64,000 nucleotides of DNA from Aldehydirespirator sp965221185 (GTDB taxonomy: Bacteria; Actinomycetota; Acidimicrobiia; Acidimicrobiales; Aldehydirespiratoraceae): contig OZ244866.1 in NCBI GenBank assembly GCA_965221185.1, forward strand, positions 3,038,001 through 3,102,000, written 5' to 3'. The translations under genes were made by a program, and so were the position numbers. Shown here in pieces: positions 8,866 to 17,285 of this stretch. Every line of letters starts with the position of its first letter. Within the stretch, counting starts at the first letter, position 1. The notes beneath the pieces were generated by a model, which was given only the letters and a program-made list of their open reading frames with translations, was not told the DNA's origin and did not search any database.

Positions 8866-10110
8866 ATGACCGCACTCACACAGAGAATGCCAAGACGACG
8901 CCATAGCGGCGTCCGCTGGAAGCTTTTTCTGACCGCGGCGATCGTCAGCGTCGCCAGCCTTCTGGCCGCCGCCTGTGGTGACGACGAGCCGGCCAGCTCG
9001 GCACCAGAAACCGCCACGGCGACACCAGAAACCACCGCCGCAGCACCAGAAACCACCGCGGCGACACCAGAAGAGGCCACCGGCGCGGCGGCCTGCGCGC
9101 CCGGCGAGACCGACGGCGACCTCACCTTCTACAACTGGGCCGAGTACATCGACGAGGAGCTGCTCACCGCGTTCGAAGACGAAACCGGCATCAACGTCCA
9201 GTACACGACCTACGAGTCCAACGAGGAGATGCTCACCAAGGTCGAGTCGGGCGCGGCCATCTTCGACCTGATCGTGCCCTCGGACTACATGGTCGACACG
9301 ATGCGCCGTGAGGGTCTGCTTCTGGAGTTGAACTACGACGCCATCCCCAACTCCGCCAACATCGGCGACGAGTTTGCCAACCCGCCCTTCGACCCCGAGC
9401 ACAAGCACCACGTGGCCTACCAGTGGGGCACCACCGGCATCGGCATGAGCTACGACGTGCTCGACCTGCTGGGCGGCGAGTCCACGTGGGCGGTGATCTT
9501 CGATCCCGCCACCGCCGCACTGGTCCCCGGGAGCATCTCGATGCTCGACGACGCCCCCGAGACGGTGTCGGCCGCGCTCAAGTACCTCGGCTACAGCATC
9601 GAGGACGTGATCAACGAGCGGAACGAGGACGCGGTGCGCGAGGCCGGCGAACTGCTGAGAGCCACCAACGAGCGGCTGCTGAAGTACGACTCGGTCACCT
9701 TCGGCGACGACCTGGTCAACGGCGAGGTGGACGTGGCTCACGGCTGGAGCGGCGGGTTCGCCCTGTCGATCTTCGAGGCCGACGCCTACGAGACCCACGT
9801 CTACACCATCCCCAAGGAGGGCGGAGTCCGCTGGGTGGACACCATGGCCATCCCGCACAACGCCGACAACGTGTGCTCGGCCCACGCCATGATCAACTTC
9901 CTGACCGACGCGGAGAACGGCGCCACGCTCACCAACTGGACGTACTACGGCAGCCCCAACGCGGCGGCCACGCCCTACATCCTGGACGAGATCCTGGAGG
10001 ATCCGGGCATCTACCCACCGCCTGATGTTGCCGCTCGGCTCGAGCTGATCCCCCATGCGGGCGACATGGCCCTGCTGATCCAGGACCAGCTGACCAACGC
10101 CAAGAGCTAA
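8866..10110 (+). CDS. potD: Polyamine-type ABC transporter substrate-binding lipoprotein
   Basis: A substrate-binding protein of about 414 residues. The start is the ATG at 8866, 6 nt after the strong AGGAGGGAG at 8851-8859; upstream in-frame starts lack such a site. A basic n-region and hydrophobic core end in the lipobox LAAAC, so the mature protein is a lipid-anchored lipoprotein. A Thr/Pro/Ala-rich linker (TPETTAAAPE repeats) of about 40 residues follows, then the PotD/PotF periplasmic-binding fold beginning LTFYNWAEYIDEELL. It closes the potABCD operon and is followed by a hairpin terminator. Its last 44 codons have a divergent second copy at 16967-17101. Confidence 0.92.
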   Translation: MTALTQRMPRRRHSGVRWKLFLTAAIVSVASLLAAACGDDEPASSAPETATATPETTAAAPETTAATPEEATGAAACAPGETDGDLTFYNWAEYIDEELLTAFEDETGINVQYTTYESNEEMLTKVESGAAIFDLIVPSDYMVDTMRREGLLLELNYDAIPNSANIGDEFANPPFDPEHKHHVAYQWGTTGIGMSYDVLDLLGGESTWAVIFDPATAALVPGSISMLDDAPETVSAALKYLGYSIEDVINERNEDAVREAGELLRATNERLLKYDSVTFGDDLVNGEVDVAHGWSGGFALSIFEADAYETHVYTIPKEGGVRWVDTMAIPHNADNVCSAHAMINFLTDAENGATLTNWTYYGSPNAAATPYILDEILEDPGIYPPPDVAARLELIPHAGDMALLIQDQLTNAKS

Positions 10111-10128
10111 CACACGCGTTCAGTTCAG

Positions 10129-10156
10129 CCGGGGCGCCCCTGAGCGGGCGTCCCGG
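10129..10156 (+). terminator. Hairpin after potD
   Basis: An 11-bp stem (10129-10139 with 10146-10156, one G-U pair) around a 6-nt loop, 18 nt after the potD stop. There is no following T-run, as is common in GC-rich actinobacteria. A homologous hairpin with a different loop and a fully paired stem lies at 17119-17148. Confidence 0.65.
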
Positions 10157-10526
10157 TCGGCGCGCCCGCGACTCATTCGCGCCGGCCGGCGGGTCCTGTC
10201 ACGGGAGCGGTCTGGCCAGTTCGGAGCGCGCCCTTCCCTTCAAGCGGCGTTACCCGTCAAGCCGCAGAACACTTCGTGAGTTCCGCCCCATCGGTCGTGA
10301 TGGTCTTCCGCCTGAACTTCCTACCTCCCAAGCGACGCGTGGAACCGGAAGCGGCACAGAACGAAATACTTGTTCAAGGGCTTGCAAAGAGTAGTCGGAA
10401 GGCTCTAGATGCTTGATCTTGAAGCGGCTAGCCCCATTTGCCAGGTTGTGCAGAGTCTCGCTCTCCGCGTATCTCAACTGGTATGCCCCGAAAACGTTCC
10501 TGCGCGGGCGCGCTGACGATCCGCTC
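10157..10526. other. Left junction of the restriction-modification insert, no convincing gene
   Basis: The first 50 bp still match the sequence downstream of the second potD fragment (both contain CCGGCCGGCGGGTCCTGTCA). Homology to that copy then stops near 10210. From about 10260 base composition becomes less GC-rich. A minus-strand reading frame continues past the nuclease stop but has no start of its own and no recognisable family. I see remnant or non-coding DNA. Confidence 0.4.
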
Positions 10527-11951
10527 TTAGACGGGCAGACCCAGATGGTGGCGCAGGAGCCGTCTGAAGAAGTCGGAATCGATTTCCGTGCCAATCTCCC
10601 CAGGCTTCGCTTGCCATACCGCATGTGGATGTCCATGAATGGTCCATTGGGCTGCCGCAGAGCGGCAATAGGCCTCGTCGCCGCCACGAGGTGATACCAA
10701 GACAACAGCTGTGGCTCCGCGGATGGAAGTGCCATCGCGTCGGATCCCCCAGAGGTACTTGGAAGATTCCTGCGCCGCATAGCCAGCGCTGAGCTTGTCA
10801 CTACTAGCCTTGGCGTCAAGTACGACGAGCCTAGGCCCCATCGGTCCATCGGCAACTAGCACGATGTCGGGTTCCAGTTGGCTTGACACGCTACACCACC
10901 TACTTCCAGCCATCTCCTTCGGATCCTGGGAGAATGTGCATGGGTGTCTCATTTCGAGTGTCCAGTTGGTCCCTTGCCAACTCATACCGACACGGTGTTT
11001 GTCGAACATCAGCGTCGGCTGTCCGAGAAGTCGGCAAAGTATCGCGCTCGTGCGTTCAGCAAGCCATATCTCGTAGATGCGCCATATGTCGGATAGAGGA
11101 ACCCAACCGGCATTTCGACCTCTCTCCGTGGAAGTTGCCAATACTGTCAATGCCGCGGCATAGACATCACTAAGTATCGGCGGCCACGATGAGAAGGGCG
11201 GATCCTTCAGCGGGGCCGCGGGTCGTGCACGTTGGGTGAGTGCTTGAATTGGGCGAACCAGTCGTTCGGGAGTGACACCGAAGCTGCTCAGCCCCTCTGC
11301 TGGTCGGATTGCTTGACAGACCTGATTGGCGACCGCAGCGAGCAGCCGACTCTTCCATGGGTTGCCGGCTCCCACCCGTCGGATTGTCGAAACGGGCGCT
11401 AGTTGGTCGCCTGTGCCTCGCAGGAGATCAAGTGTTTGGCCCAGTCTTCTTTCTGTTGCTTCGATCATCTCACTGCCACGAGGTAACTCCAACGGATAGA
11501 TGATCTCGCGGCGGTGTTTCTGAGTTGGCCAGTGAGTCAGAGCTGCTGATGCTGCTGCTGAGCACCAGTTCAGAGCCTCCCATTCTAGGCCATGCCGAGA
11601 CCGCTCTAGCTCCGCTGGCGCTGGGCGAGTGCCACCGCTACTTTGAGGGTCAAGCCCAAGCCGTCGAGCCGAAGCATGCATCGAGCGCAGGGCGCCCCAA
11701 TGCCACGGCAAGCGCGGCGGAATGGTGAGGCCGAAGAGGCGAACCTGCCCCCGATCGAGTGTCGGGATGGAGAGCCGTCCCGCGAATACGGCAGCGGGGT
11801 CATGGGGTTGTAGCCGGATCTCTGTGCCCTTCTGATGTCGAACGTCCAAGCCTGGCGGAAGGACGCAGGGCAGCGGGAAACCTGGAACTTCTACGGAGCA
11901 GTCGATGTACCGGTCTGGGTGGTGATCTACGAATCGAACCGTTGTTGGCAC
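10527..11951 (-). CDS. McrC-like PD-(D/E)XK nuclease subunit of a restriction system
   Basis: About 474 residues. The C-terminal third has the PD-(D/E)XK nuclease core EPDIVLVADG followed by VVLDAKAS, giving the D...(D/E)xK catalytic set, preceded by a helix with YEIWLAERT. This matches the McrC/DUF2357-like nucleases that work with McrB-type AAA ATPases. Start choice: the AAA gene's stop and a GTG form a TAGTG overlap at 11951, typical of coupled genes. A longer version could start at 12026, but its extra residues lie inside the AAA gene. It is the last gene of the five-gene restriction-modification operon. The N-terminal region may bind DNA (inference). Confidence 0.7.
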   Translation of the reverse strand: MPTTVRFVDHHPDRYIDCSVEVPGFPLPCVLPPGLDVRHQKGTEIRLQPHDPAAVFAGRLSIPTLDRGQVRLFGLTIPPRLPWHWGALRSMHASARRLGLDPQSSGGTRPAPAELERSRHGLEWEALNWCSAAASAALTHWPTQKHRREIIYPLELPRGSEMIEATERRLGQTLDLLRGTGDQLAPVSTIRRVGAGNPWKSRLLAAVANQVCQAIRPAEGLSSFGVTPERLVRPIQALTQRARPAAPLKDPPFSSWPPILSDVYAAALTVLATSTERGRNAGWVPLSDIWRIYEIWLAERTSAILCRLLGQPTLMFDKHRVGMSWQGTNWTLEMRHPCTFSQDPKEMAGSRWCSVSSQLEPDIVLVADGPMGPRLVVLDAKASSDKLSAGYAAQESSKYLWGIRRDGTSIRGATAVVLVSPRGGDEAYCRSAAAQWTIHGHPHAVWQAKPGEIGTEIDSDFFRRLLRHHLGLPV

Positions 11952-13105
11952 TATGACAGAGCCGTCCAAAAATCCATGTCGTAGCCGAGCGTTGCATGAG
12001 ATTCCCCCAACCGAAGTCTCCTGCACCGGCTTCGTAGCAGGCTCGCTGGTCCATCATCCTTGAATTGGTCAATTGCCAAAGCAAACTGGTGAGGAACTAA
12101 GCCCGGAAGGACGAAGTGGAGCACGGCATTCTCAGCAGCGATTCTTCTAAGACCCTCCGGTTCAGTTGTCTCATATTCTGGCATATGCGGCGCAATCTCG
12201 CAAAAGAAAGCCATGTATAGCAGACAACGATGCTCATCTCGTTTGCTTACTGGGTTGCTCTTGAGGGCCCCCATTAGGTCGCTGGTTGTGCCATCAAGAG
12301 CACTCGTGAGCCGACCTAGTTCATCACTTCCAAGCACTCCGGCGAGAGCCGTTCGAGGGTCGTGAAGTAACTCTGCCGGGCCATCTTGCCAGATCGCGGG
12401 CAATTCGTTTTCCCACAGGGCACCAATTCCTTCTGAAGCTACAGCCTTATCTGAAGGCTCAAGAAGAACTACGCATGCTCGTCCTGAAACCTTACGCGCG
12501 GGAGCGATTGCCGTGTGATCGATATTTATCGTTCCAAGGAATCTCGGCCACGGTCCTAGTACGAGCCTCGGAGGTACATTATTGGGGGCATAAGCGCTTC
12601 CTGACCGAGGTACTGGCGCATCCATCGAGTGGAGCATCCAGTCAATAGTCTTCTGAGCGAGGACAGATAGCCCATGCACTACTGGATTCAGGTAGCCTTC
12701 AATCCCCGAGAGATTCGCTTCCTCGATGATCATGATAGGTGTAATCTTGCCTTGGTTTCTGTTCCTAGCATCATCGGAGTCATCAAGGCGGACGAGTTCA
12801 TCAAGTCCGGGTCTGGTCAGAAAGTATCCAGCGAAAGAGGAGTACGTTCCCACAACATCATGTGGCGCTTCCCAAGTACTCTCTACTGAGATGATCCCTC
12901 GACGCTCAGGTGGACAGAAGAACTCTGCAAGAGCTCTTGCCGCTGTTGACTTACCAGTACCACTAGGTCCTGCGAACAACACGAATTGAGAGCCAAGAAC
13001 CGCTGCCAGTAAATCCGCCTTGACTTGGGAATCATATACCAGACCGCGACTCTTCAGAAACACATCGAATGCTACGGCTGTCTGTTCCATACGATCGATT
13101 ACCAC
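11951..13105 (-). CDS. McrB-like AAA+ ATPase/GTPase of a restriction system
   Basis: A 384-residue AAA+ protein with Walker A GPSGTGKST at residues 46-54, Walker B IMIIEEANLSG near residue 125, and the sensor segment FLGTINID. This set is typical of McrB/AAA_5 motors that move nucleases along DNA. The start is a GTG behind GGGGAAAGG; an internal ATG at 13090 is possible. It overlaps the nuclease gene by one base and lies 15 bp after the unknown gene. In McrBC, LlaJI and BsuMI systems the equivalent subunit is the NTP-driven translocase that licenses cleavage. Nucleotide preference (GTP or ATP) cannot be read here. Confidence 0.75.
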   Translation of the reverse strand: MVIDRMEQTAVAFDVFLKSRGLVYDSQVKADLLAAVLGSQFVLFAGPSGTGKSTAARALAEFFCPPERRGIISVESTWEAPHDVVGTYSSFAGYFLTRPGLDELVRLDDSDDARNRNQGKITPIMIIEEANLSGIEGYLNPVVHGLSVLAQKTIDWMLHSMDAPVPRSGSAYAPNNVPPRLVLGPWPRFLGTINIDHTAIAPARKVSGRACVVLLEPSDKAVASEGIGALWENELPAIWQDGPAELLHDPRTALAGVLGSDELGRLTSALDGTTSDLMGALKSNPVSKRDEHRCLLYMAFFCEIAPHMPEYETTEPEGLRRIAAENAVLHFVLPGLVPHQFALAIDQFKDDGPASLLRSRCRRLRLGESHATLGYDMDFWTALS

Positions 13106-13120
13106 AGACCTTTCCCCTAC

Positions 13121-14065
13121 CTATGTACTAAAGAGTATGTCCAAGTGATGCGGTGCGATCAACTTGACCAGTCGGTTTGTGTTGAGTGCCTGGCCATGTC
13201 CCTTGGACAGATAATCAATTGCAAGCGCCATAGCGTTACGACTGGGTAGCGGCACACCATTTGGATTGGCATCTTTGAGAATTCTCTCGAACGAGCCCGG
13301 AGCAAGCAGACGGCTGTTGGAGTTATCGGCATCAGGTATGAGAGCACGTGGTCCTCCGGGGCCTTTCACACCAGCTCCCTTAGATGCACACTGTTTCATA
13401 GTGATACCACAGGACGGGGTCGGCTTTTGAGGCGGTGGGGTAACACTTCCAGACTTTGGTCGGCTGGGAAGAATCCTGAGGCCCCATTGTTGGCAATTCG
13501 GTCGACCAGTCGCGAGTTCCCTAGATGCTGCGCTTGGACTGAGAGCAAAGAGCCGCTGAGCTGGGAGATAACAAAGTATCCCCTGCTGAGCTCCATAGTC
13601 GTTGGAGTGCTTGATTTGTGCGGTGCCATTCTCGTAGCCCGTGAGTGGCGACGGCTGATTCCACAGCCATCCCGGGTCCGATACGGGTATGTCCCAGCGG
13701 TACCCGCTAACGACAACGCACAGCGAGGTTTCTGGTGTCGAGCGTCCCGGTTGACGGAGTGGGTCGACAATGATCCGAAGCGGGTTGCCAAGTGCGGTGA
13801 TGGCGTCCGGCCGTAGCACGGCATCTGGTTTCGTTCCAAAGAGGGAATCGATCACACCGTCTACAGCGGGCGTAATTTGGATGCTCGCTCCGGCGGGCGG
13901 TGGAGCCTGCCAGTCGGTCCACTCCGGCAACTGACCGCTCTTCACAAGAACGCTGCATACGAGTGCGCTGTACCAGCGGCGGGGCTCCGCTAGCTGTGAG
14001 TAGGCGCTACGCAGCTTCAGCAGAGCGTTTCTCAGCTCCTCGTGGTCCGCGTCGATGATTGGCAT
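13121..14065 (-). CDS. Unrecognised protein in a restriction-modification operon
   Basis: A 314-residue protein that I do not recognise. The ATG at 14065 has an AGGGAG Shine-Dalgarno 5-6 nt upstream, so it truly overlaps the end of the cytosine methyltransferase gene by 59 bp. The N-terminus is helical and acidic, the middle (about 95-190) looks like mixed alpha/beta, and a Pro/Ser/Lys-rich stretch separates a short C-terminal helical part. No nuclease, methylase or helicase motif is visible. Position between the methyltransferases and the AAA motor matches the extra restriction subunit of BsuMI-type loci (YdiR position), so a role in target recognition is a reasonable inference. Confidence 0.6.
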   Translation of the reverse strand: MPIIDADHEELRNALLKLRSAYSQLAEPRRWYSALVCSVLVKSGQLPEWTDWQAPPPAGASIQITPAVDGVIDSLFGTKPDAVLRPDAITALGNPLRIIVDPLRQPGRSTPETSLCVVVSGYRWDIPVSDPGWLWNQPSPLTGYENGTAQIKHSNDYGAQQGILCYLPAQRLFALSPSAASRELATGRPNCQQWGLRILPSRPKSGSVTPPPQKPTPSCGITMKQCASKGAGVKGPGGPRALIPDADNSNSRLLAPGSFERILKDANPNGVPLPSRNAMALAIDYLSKGHGQALNTNRLVKLIAPHHLDILFST

Positions 14066-15272
14066 CAAGCTCCCTAAGACTTGGCTTCGGCTGTGAAGCG
14101 AAGGCTACAAGATCCTCAATGTCGATCAAGCCGCGGCACCACATCTGAAGATCAGACGTCGGCTCGTCTAGCGGCACCAGTTCGTTCAGGTCACCAGCGG
14201 GCTCAACAGGGAGATCGCCGATTGCGTGGCGGACGTCGGGCGGTGCAGGGAGGTGCTCGGCATCGTGGTGGGGTTGATGCTGCCGAAAGGCGGGGTCGAG
14301 AGTCGTGTGCGTGGGGATCGGCCATTGAACGCGGCCCTGTGACTGGGCGACGACGATCAAGCGACGTCGAAGCTGTGGCACGCCGTAGGCCTCCGCATGA
14401 AGTAGAGCGACACCAGGGTTGTATCCGAGGTGCGCAAGTTCGTGGAGGAACTCGTCGAGAAGCTCGCGCCCTCGCCACATGAGCGCTGGCACATTTTCCA
14501 TGACCACCACCGCTGGCTCTGTGAGGCGAACCGCCTGTAGGAACGTCTGCACGAGTCTGTTGCGCGGATCACTAACTCGACACGGTCCAGCCGTCGAGAA
14601 CCCCTGACATGGCGGGCCGCCGACCAGTGTCGCGAGCCCATTCGGTGCTCTCTTGCGCAGATGGGCCGTGAAGTCCCGCAGTGCTCGTTCGTCGCTGAGA
14701 TCTAGCTCCTCCACCATTGCTGGGTTCATCGCGTTGGCTCTTGCTGCAGCCACGGCGTGCTTGTCGAGATCAGCGGCGCCTACAAGTTCGTGTCCGGCCA
14801 GCTCGAAGCCGAGAGAGAGGCCGCCCGCGCCGCAGAACAGGTCAGCCACCGGTCCAGCAGGGAGCATGCGCGCTACGTGGTAGGCAAGCAGTGGGGGCAC
14901 TGCATTCCCGACTTGTATGGCACGAGCACGCAGTGGTCCCGCAAATGTCGCCGAATCAGGGAACGTTTGCAGTCGAGCCGCCTCCCGCGCCGTTATTAGA
15001 CGAGCAGCCTGGGGGTGGATGAAGCACCCGTTCCCAGGCCGCGTAATGAATGTATTGATCGTGTAAGCGGGGCGGTTCCATCGAAGTCGGCCGTAGTAGG
15101 TGCTCCGACTACCGCCACCGTTACGAGCTCCATAGCGTATCTGAGCGATGCGCTGTGAAGGAAAGTCCTGGGGAAGATCTCTCCAGTTTCCGCCGGAAGG
15201 TACCGTATCTACAATCTGTCTGTCTAGGTCACTTAGTGTGCCACTGATGTGACTATCTACTTTGTCTGTCAT
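14007..15272 (-). CDS. Circularly permuted C5-cytosine DNA methyltransferase
   Basis: A 421-residue m5C methyltransferase whose motifs are out of order. The usual C-terminal part comes first: RPAYTINTF near residue 68 and FIHPQAARLITAREAARLQ (84-102) are motif IX, and VGNAVPP (121-127) is motif X. Motif I (DLFCGAGGLS, 144-153), the catalytic Cys in PPCQGFS (Cys222), ENV (259-261) and QLRRRLIV (300-307) follow. The chain therefore begins inside what would be the target-recognition region. The ATG overlaps the upstream methyltransferase's stop (ATGA), so the two enzymes are coupled. It would protect host cytosines from the nuclease module downstream. Confidence 0.85.
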   Translation of the reverse strand: MTDKVDSHISGTLSDLDRQIVDTVPSGGNWRDLPQDFPSQRIAQIRYGARNGGGSRSTYYGRLRWNRPAYTINTFITRPGNGCFIHPQAARLITAREAARLQTFPDSATFAGPLRARAIQVGNAVPPLLAYHVARMLPAGPVADLFCGAGGLSLGFELAGHELVGAADLDKHAVAAARANAMNPAMVEELDLSDERALRDFTAHLRKRAPNGLATLVGGPPCQGFSTAGPCRVSDPRNRLVQTFLQAVRLTEPAVVVMENVPALMWRGRELLDEFLHELAHLGYNPGVALLHAEAYGVPQLRRRLIVVAQSQGRVQWPIPTHTTLDPAFRQHQPHHDAEHLPAPPDVRHAIGDLPVEPAGDLNELVPLDEPTSDLQMWCRGLIDIEDLVAFASQPKPSLRELDANHRRGPRGAEKRSAEAA

Positions 15273-16837
15273 GCTGCTGCCAATGCTGAACCAAAGCGTA
15301 GTGTCTCCCGACTGGTGCAAGTTGCATGATCGAATACAGTGACAGATGTCTGAGTTTCATCGATCGTACTGACTAGATGGTCTGGATTCTGACCAGCAGC
15401 CAAGATGAGTACATGGTCTATTCGGGACCGCTGTCGACCATGTCTAATTGGCCGACCTGTAAGCGGAACCAAGCTGAGCAGCTCTGTTAATGAACCGTCA
15501 CTCGTCCACGTACCATTACCGCTCGCTAGGATTGGATCTGTATCCTTACGGTTTAGGAGTGTCGACAAGATCGAGGTTCCCCAAACAGCGTAGGTAGTCC
15601 GATCATTGTACCGAAGACGCTCCGCTACCGTTGCAACAGAAGGAAACCCATGAAGCTGGATTGGTGCGGTGCATCCCTCTCGTCTGACTCTAGAAAGTGT
15701 CAGAGACGAAGCTAGCAGAGATCGGTCCGCGCTCATCCATGCTCTCCCCAATCTCTCTGCGGCCACTGCTGTTGTACCCGACCCACCGAATGGATCAACA
15801 ACCAAGTCACCTGGTTTAGTTGTTGCTTCGATTATGCGTTCTAGCAACTTAGTGGGCTTTTGAGTCTCATAGCCTGTGCGCTCTGTGGAATGGGCACCTA
15901 GCGGGTTGACATCGACCCAGAGATCTTGAAGTCTCCTACCCTTGCCGTCATCGATATAGCGCTTGAGACGCGGCGTGCCATTTCCGGAGTAGACAATCCT
16001 GCCGTCAGCTTCTAACTCTTGCATCTTCTCCTTCGTCCAGGCCCAGTGCCGATTCGGTGGAGGCCACACTCCGTTCCACTCATAATCAGCGCGGGTCCTA
16101 GGTCGAGATCCTGGGCCGGTGCATGTGATCAATTGATAGCGACCCTGTTTGTCTTCGTTCCGGAAGTACTTATTGATGTAATCCTCGCTGTAAGGCGCAT
16201 AAGACTGATTCCAGACGTAGTTGGAACTGCGACTGTAGAACAGGATCACGTCATGGACCGGCCCGAAGCGCCGTGAGCCAGAATGCGCGTGCGTTCGCTT
16301 CCAGATCACTTCGTTGCGGAAGTTGTCCGGCCCGAAGATGTGATCGAGCAGGATCTTGAGGTAGTGGCTGCTGGAAGGATCGCAATGTAAGAACAGAGAA
16401 CCATTCTCGGCCAATAGACGACGGGCCATGCTCAGTCGAGGCGCGATCATCACCAAGTACGCTGCAAGATCACATCGCCCTAGAGTGTTGATGATCGCTT
16501 GGATGAACTCAGTTGCCGCGCGACCTGCGGCTGTTCTGAGCCGGTTGAGTTGGCTCTCTGCCTCGGCGTTCCAGCGCCAAGTGTCATTGAAGGCTCTGCG
16601 CTGGCGGTGGCCAAGATCAGACACACCGAGGAGGGCCTCGTAGGTTCGGCCGCTGTTGAACGGAGGATCGAGGTAGACGAGCCTGGCGGCTCCCACATCC
16701 AACGCGCCCAAGGCCTCAAGGTTGTCCTGGGCCCAGATCTGGCGATCGACCTGCGGCGCGACTTCGGTACGCCCGTCCGGGCGCAGAAGCTCCTTCAGAG
16801 CATGCACGGGTATCAGCTTCGGTTGGTGCTCGGTCAT
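15269..16837 (-). CDS. Beta-class DNA amino-methyltransferase (N6-adenine or N4-cytosine)
   Basis: A 522-residue methyltransferase of the N4/N6 family with beta-class motif order. Catalytic motif IV is DPPF (57-60), target-recognition material lies between, QKPTKLLER (326-334) is motif X, and DPFGGSGTT (348-356) is the SAM-binding motif I. A C-terminal extension of about 150 residues is unusual and unassigned. The reading frame stays open to 17047, but that extension is the antisense of a potD fragment. The ATG at 16837 is the true start. It is the first gene of the five-gene restriction-modification operon. DPPF rather than DPPY leaves adenine or cytosine specificity open. Confidence 0.85.
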   Translation of the reverse strand: MTEHQPKLIPVHALKELLRPDGRTEVAPQVDRQIWAQDNLEALGALDVGAARLVYLDPPFNSGRTYEALLGVSDLGHRQRRAFNDTWRWNAEAESQLNRLRTAAGRAATEFIQAIINTLGRCDLAAYLVMIAPRLSMARRLLAENGSLFLHCDPSSSHYLKILLDHIFGPDNFRNEVIWKRTHAHSGSRRFGPVHDVILFYSRSSNYVWNQSYAPYSEDYINKYFRNEDKQGRYQLITCTGPGSRPRTRADYEWNGVWPPPNRHWAWTKEKMQELEADGRIVYSGNGTPRLKRYIDDGKGRRLQDLWVDVNPLGAHSTERTGYETQKPTKLLERIIEATTKPGDLVVDPFGGSGTTAVAAERLGRAWMSADRSLLASSLTLSRVRREGCTAPIQLHGFPSVATVAERLRYNDRTTYAVWGTSILSTLLNRKDTDPILASGNGTWTSDGSLTELLSLVPLTGRPIRHGRQRSRIDHVLILAAGQNPDHLVSTIDETQTSVTVFDHATCTSRETLRFGSALAAA

Positions 16838-16966
16838 GGATCCACTCCTATGGCATTCTGCCCCAACGGGCTTCGGGATCTGAGCATCCCCCGTGGGTGT
16901 GACAGACGCGGCGTGAGGTCGGCCTCTGTAGACCGCCATTAGACCCCTGTGGTTCACCGCGGTGGA

Positions 16967-17101
16967 TTCATCCTCGACGAGATCCTGGAAAACCCGGGCA
17001 TCTACCCGCCGCCCGACGTTGCAGCCCGGCTCGAGCACATCCCCCATGCGGGCGACATGGCCCTGCTGATCCGGGACCAGCTGACCAACACCAAGAGCTA
17101 G
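16967..17101 (+). pseudogene. Divergent 3' fragment of a second potD gene
   Basis: Forty-four codons plus TAG that match the end of potD at 39 of 44 residues (for example ILDEILE, GIYPPPDVAARLE, HAGDMALLI). Many third-position differences show an old paralogue and not a recent copy. There is no upstream coding part: homology begins abruptly where the restriction-modification insert ends. The downstream DNA also matches the region after potD, including a hairpin and CCGGCCGGCGGGTCCTGTCACGGG-type sequence. It looks like the remains of a tandem second potD truncated by the insert. Confidence 0.8.
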
Positions 17102-17118
17102 CAGACGCGCTCAGTCCC

Positions 17119-17148
17119 GCCGGGGCGCCCTCCGCGGGGCGCCCCGGC
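17119..17148 (+). terminator. Hairpin after the potD fragment
   Basis: A perfect 12-bp GC stem (17119-17130 with 17137-17148) with a 6-nt loop, 17 nt after the TAG. It is homologous in position to the hairpin after the intact potD, with a different loop. Confidence 0.65.
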
Positions 17149-17285
17149 TGGCGCGCGTCCTCGATGGTCAAGCCCGGCCGGCGGGTCCTGTCACGGGCGC
17201 GGCCTGACGGCGCAAGCGCCGCCATTCCTTGCCCCCGTGCCACCCCCCGGCCTAGTCGGTCGCGTCGTCCACCCGCTGGCACCGG

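Noticed and set aside
8821..10113. Long minus-strand open frame opposite potD
   Set aside because: Low-complexity Gly/Val/Asp-rich translation typical of antisense GC-rich coding DNA; the plus-strand gene has clear motifs, signal peptide and ribosome site.
11952..12026. Longer N-terminus for the McrC-like nuclease
   Set aside because: These codons lie within the end of the AAA gene; the TAGTG overlap at 11951 is the more usual start arrangement.
16838..17047. N-terminal extension of the beta-class methyltransferase
   Set aside because: The extra residues are the antisense of the potD fragment, and the conserved protein begins at the ATG at 16837.
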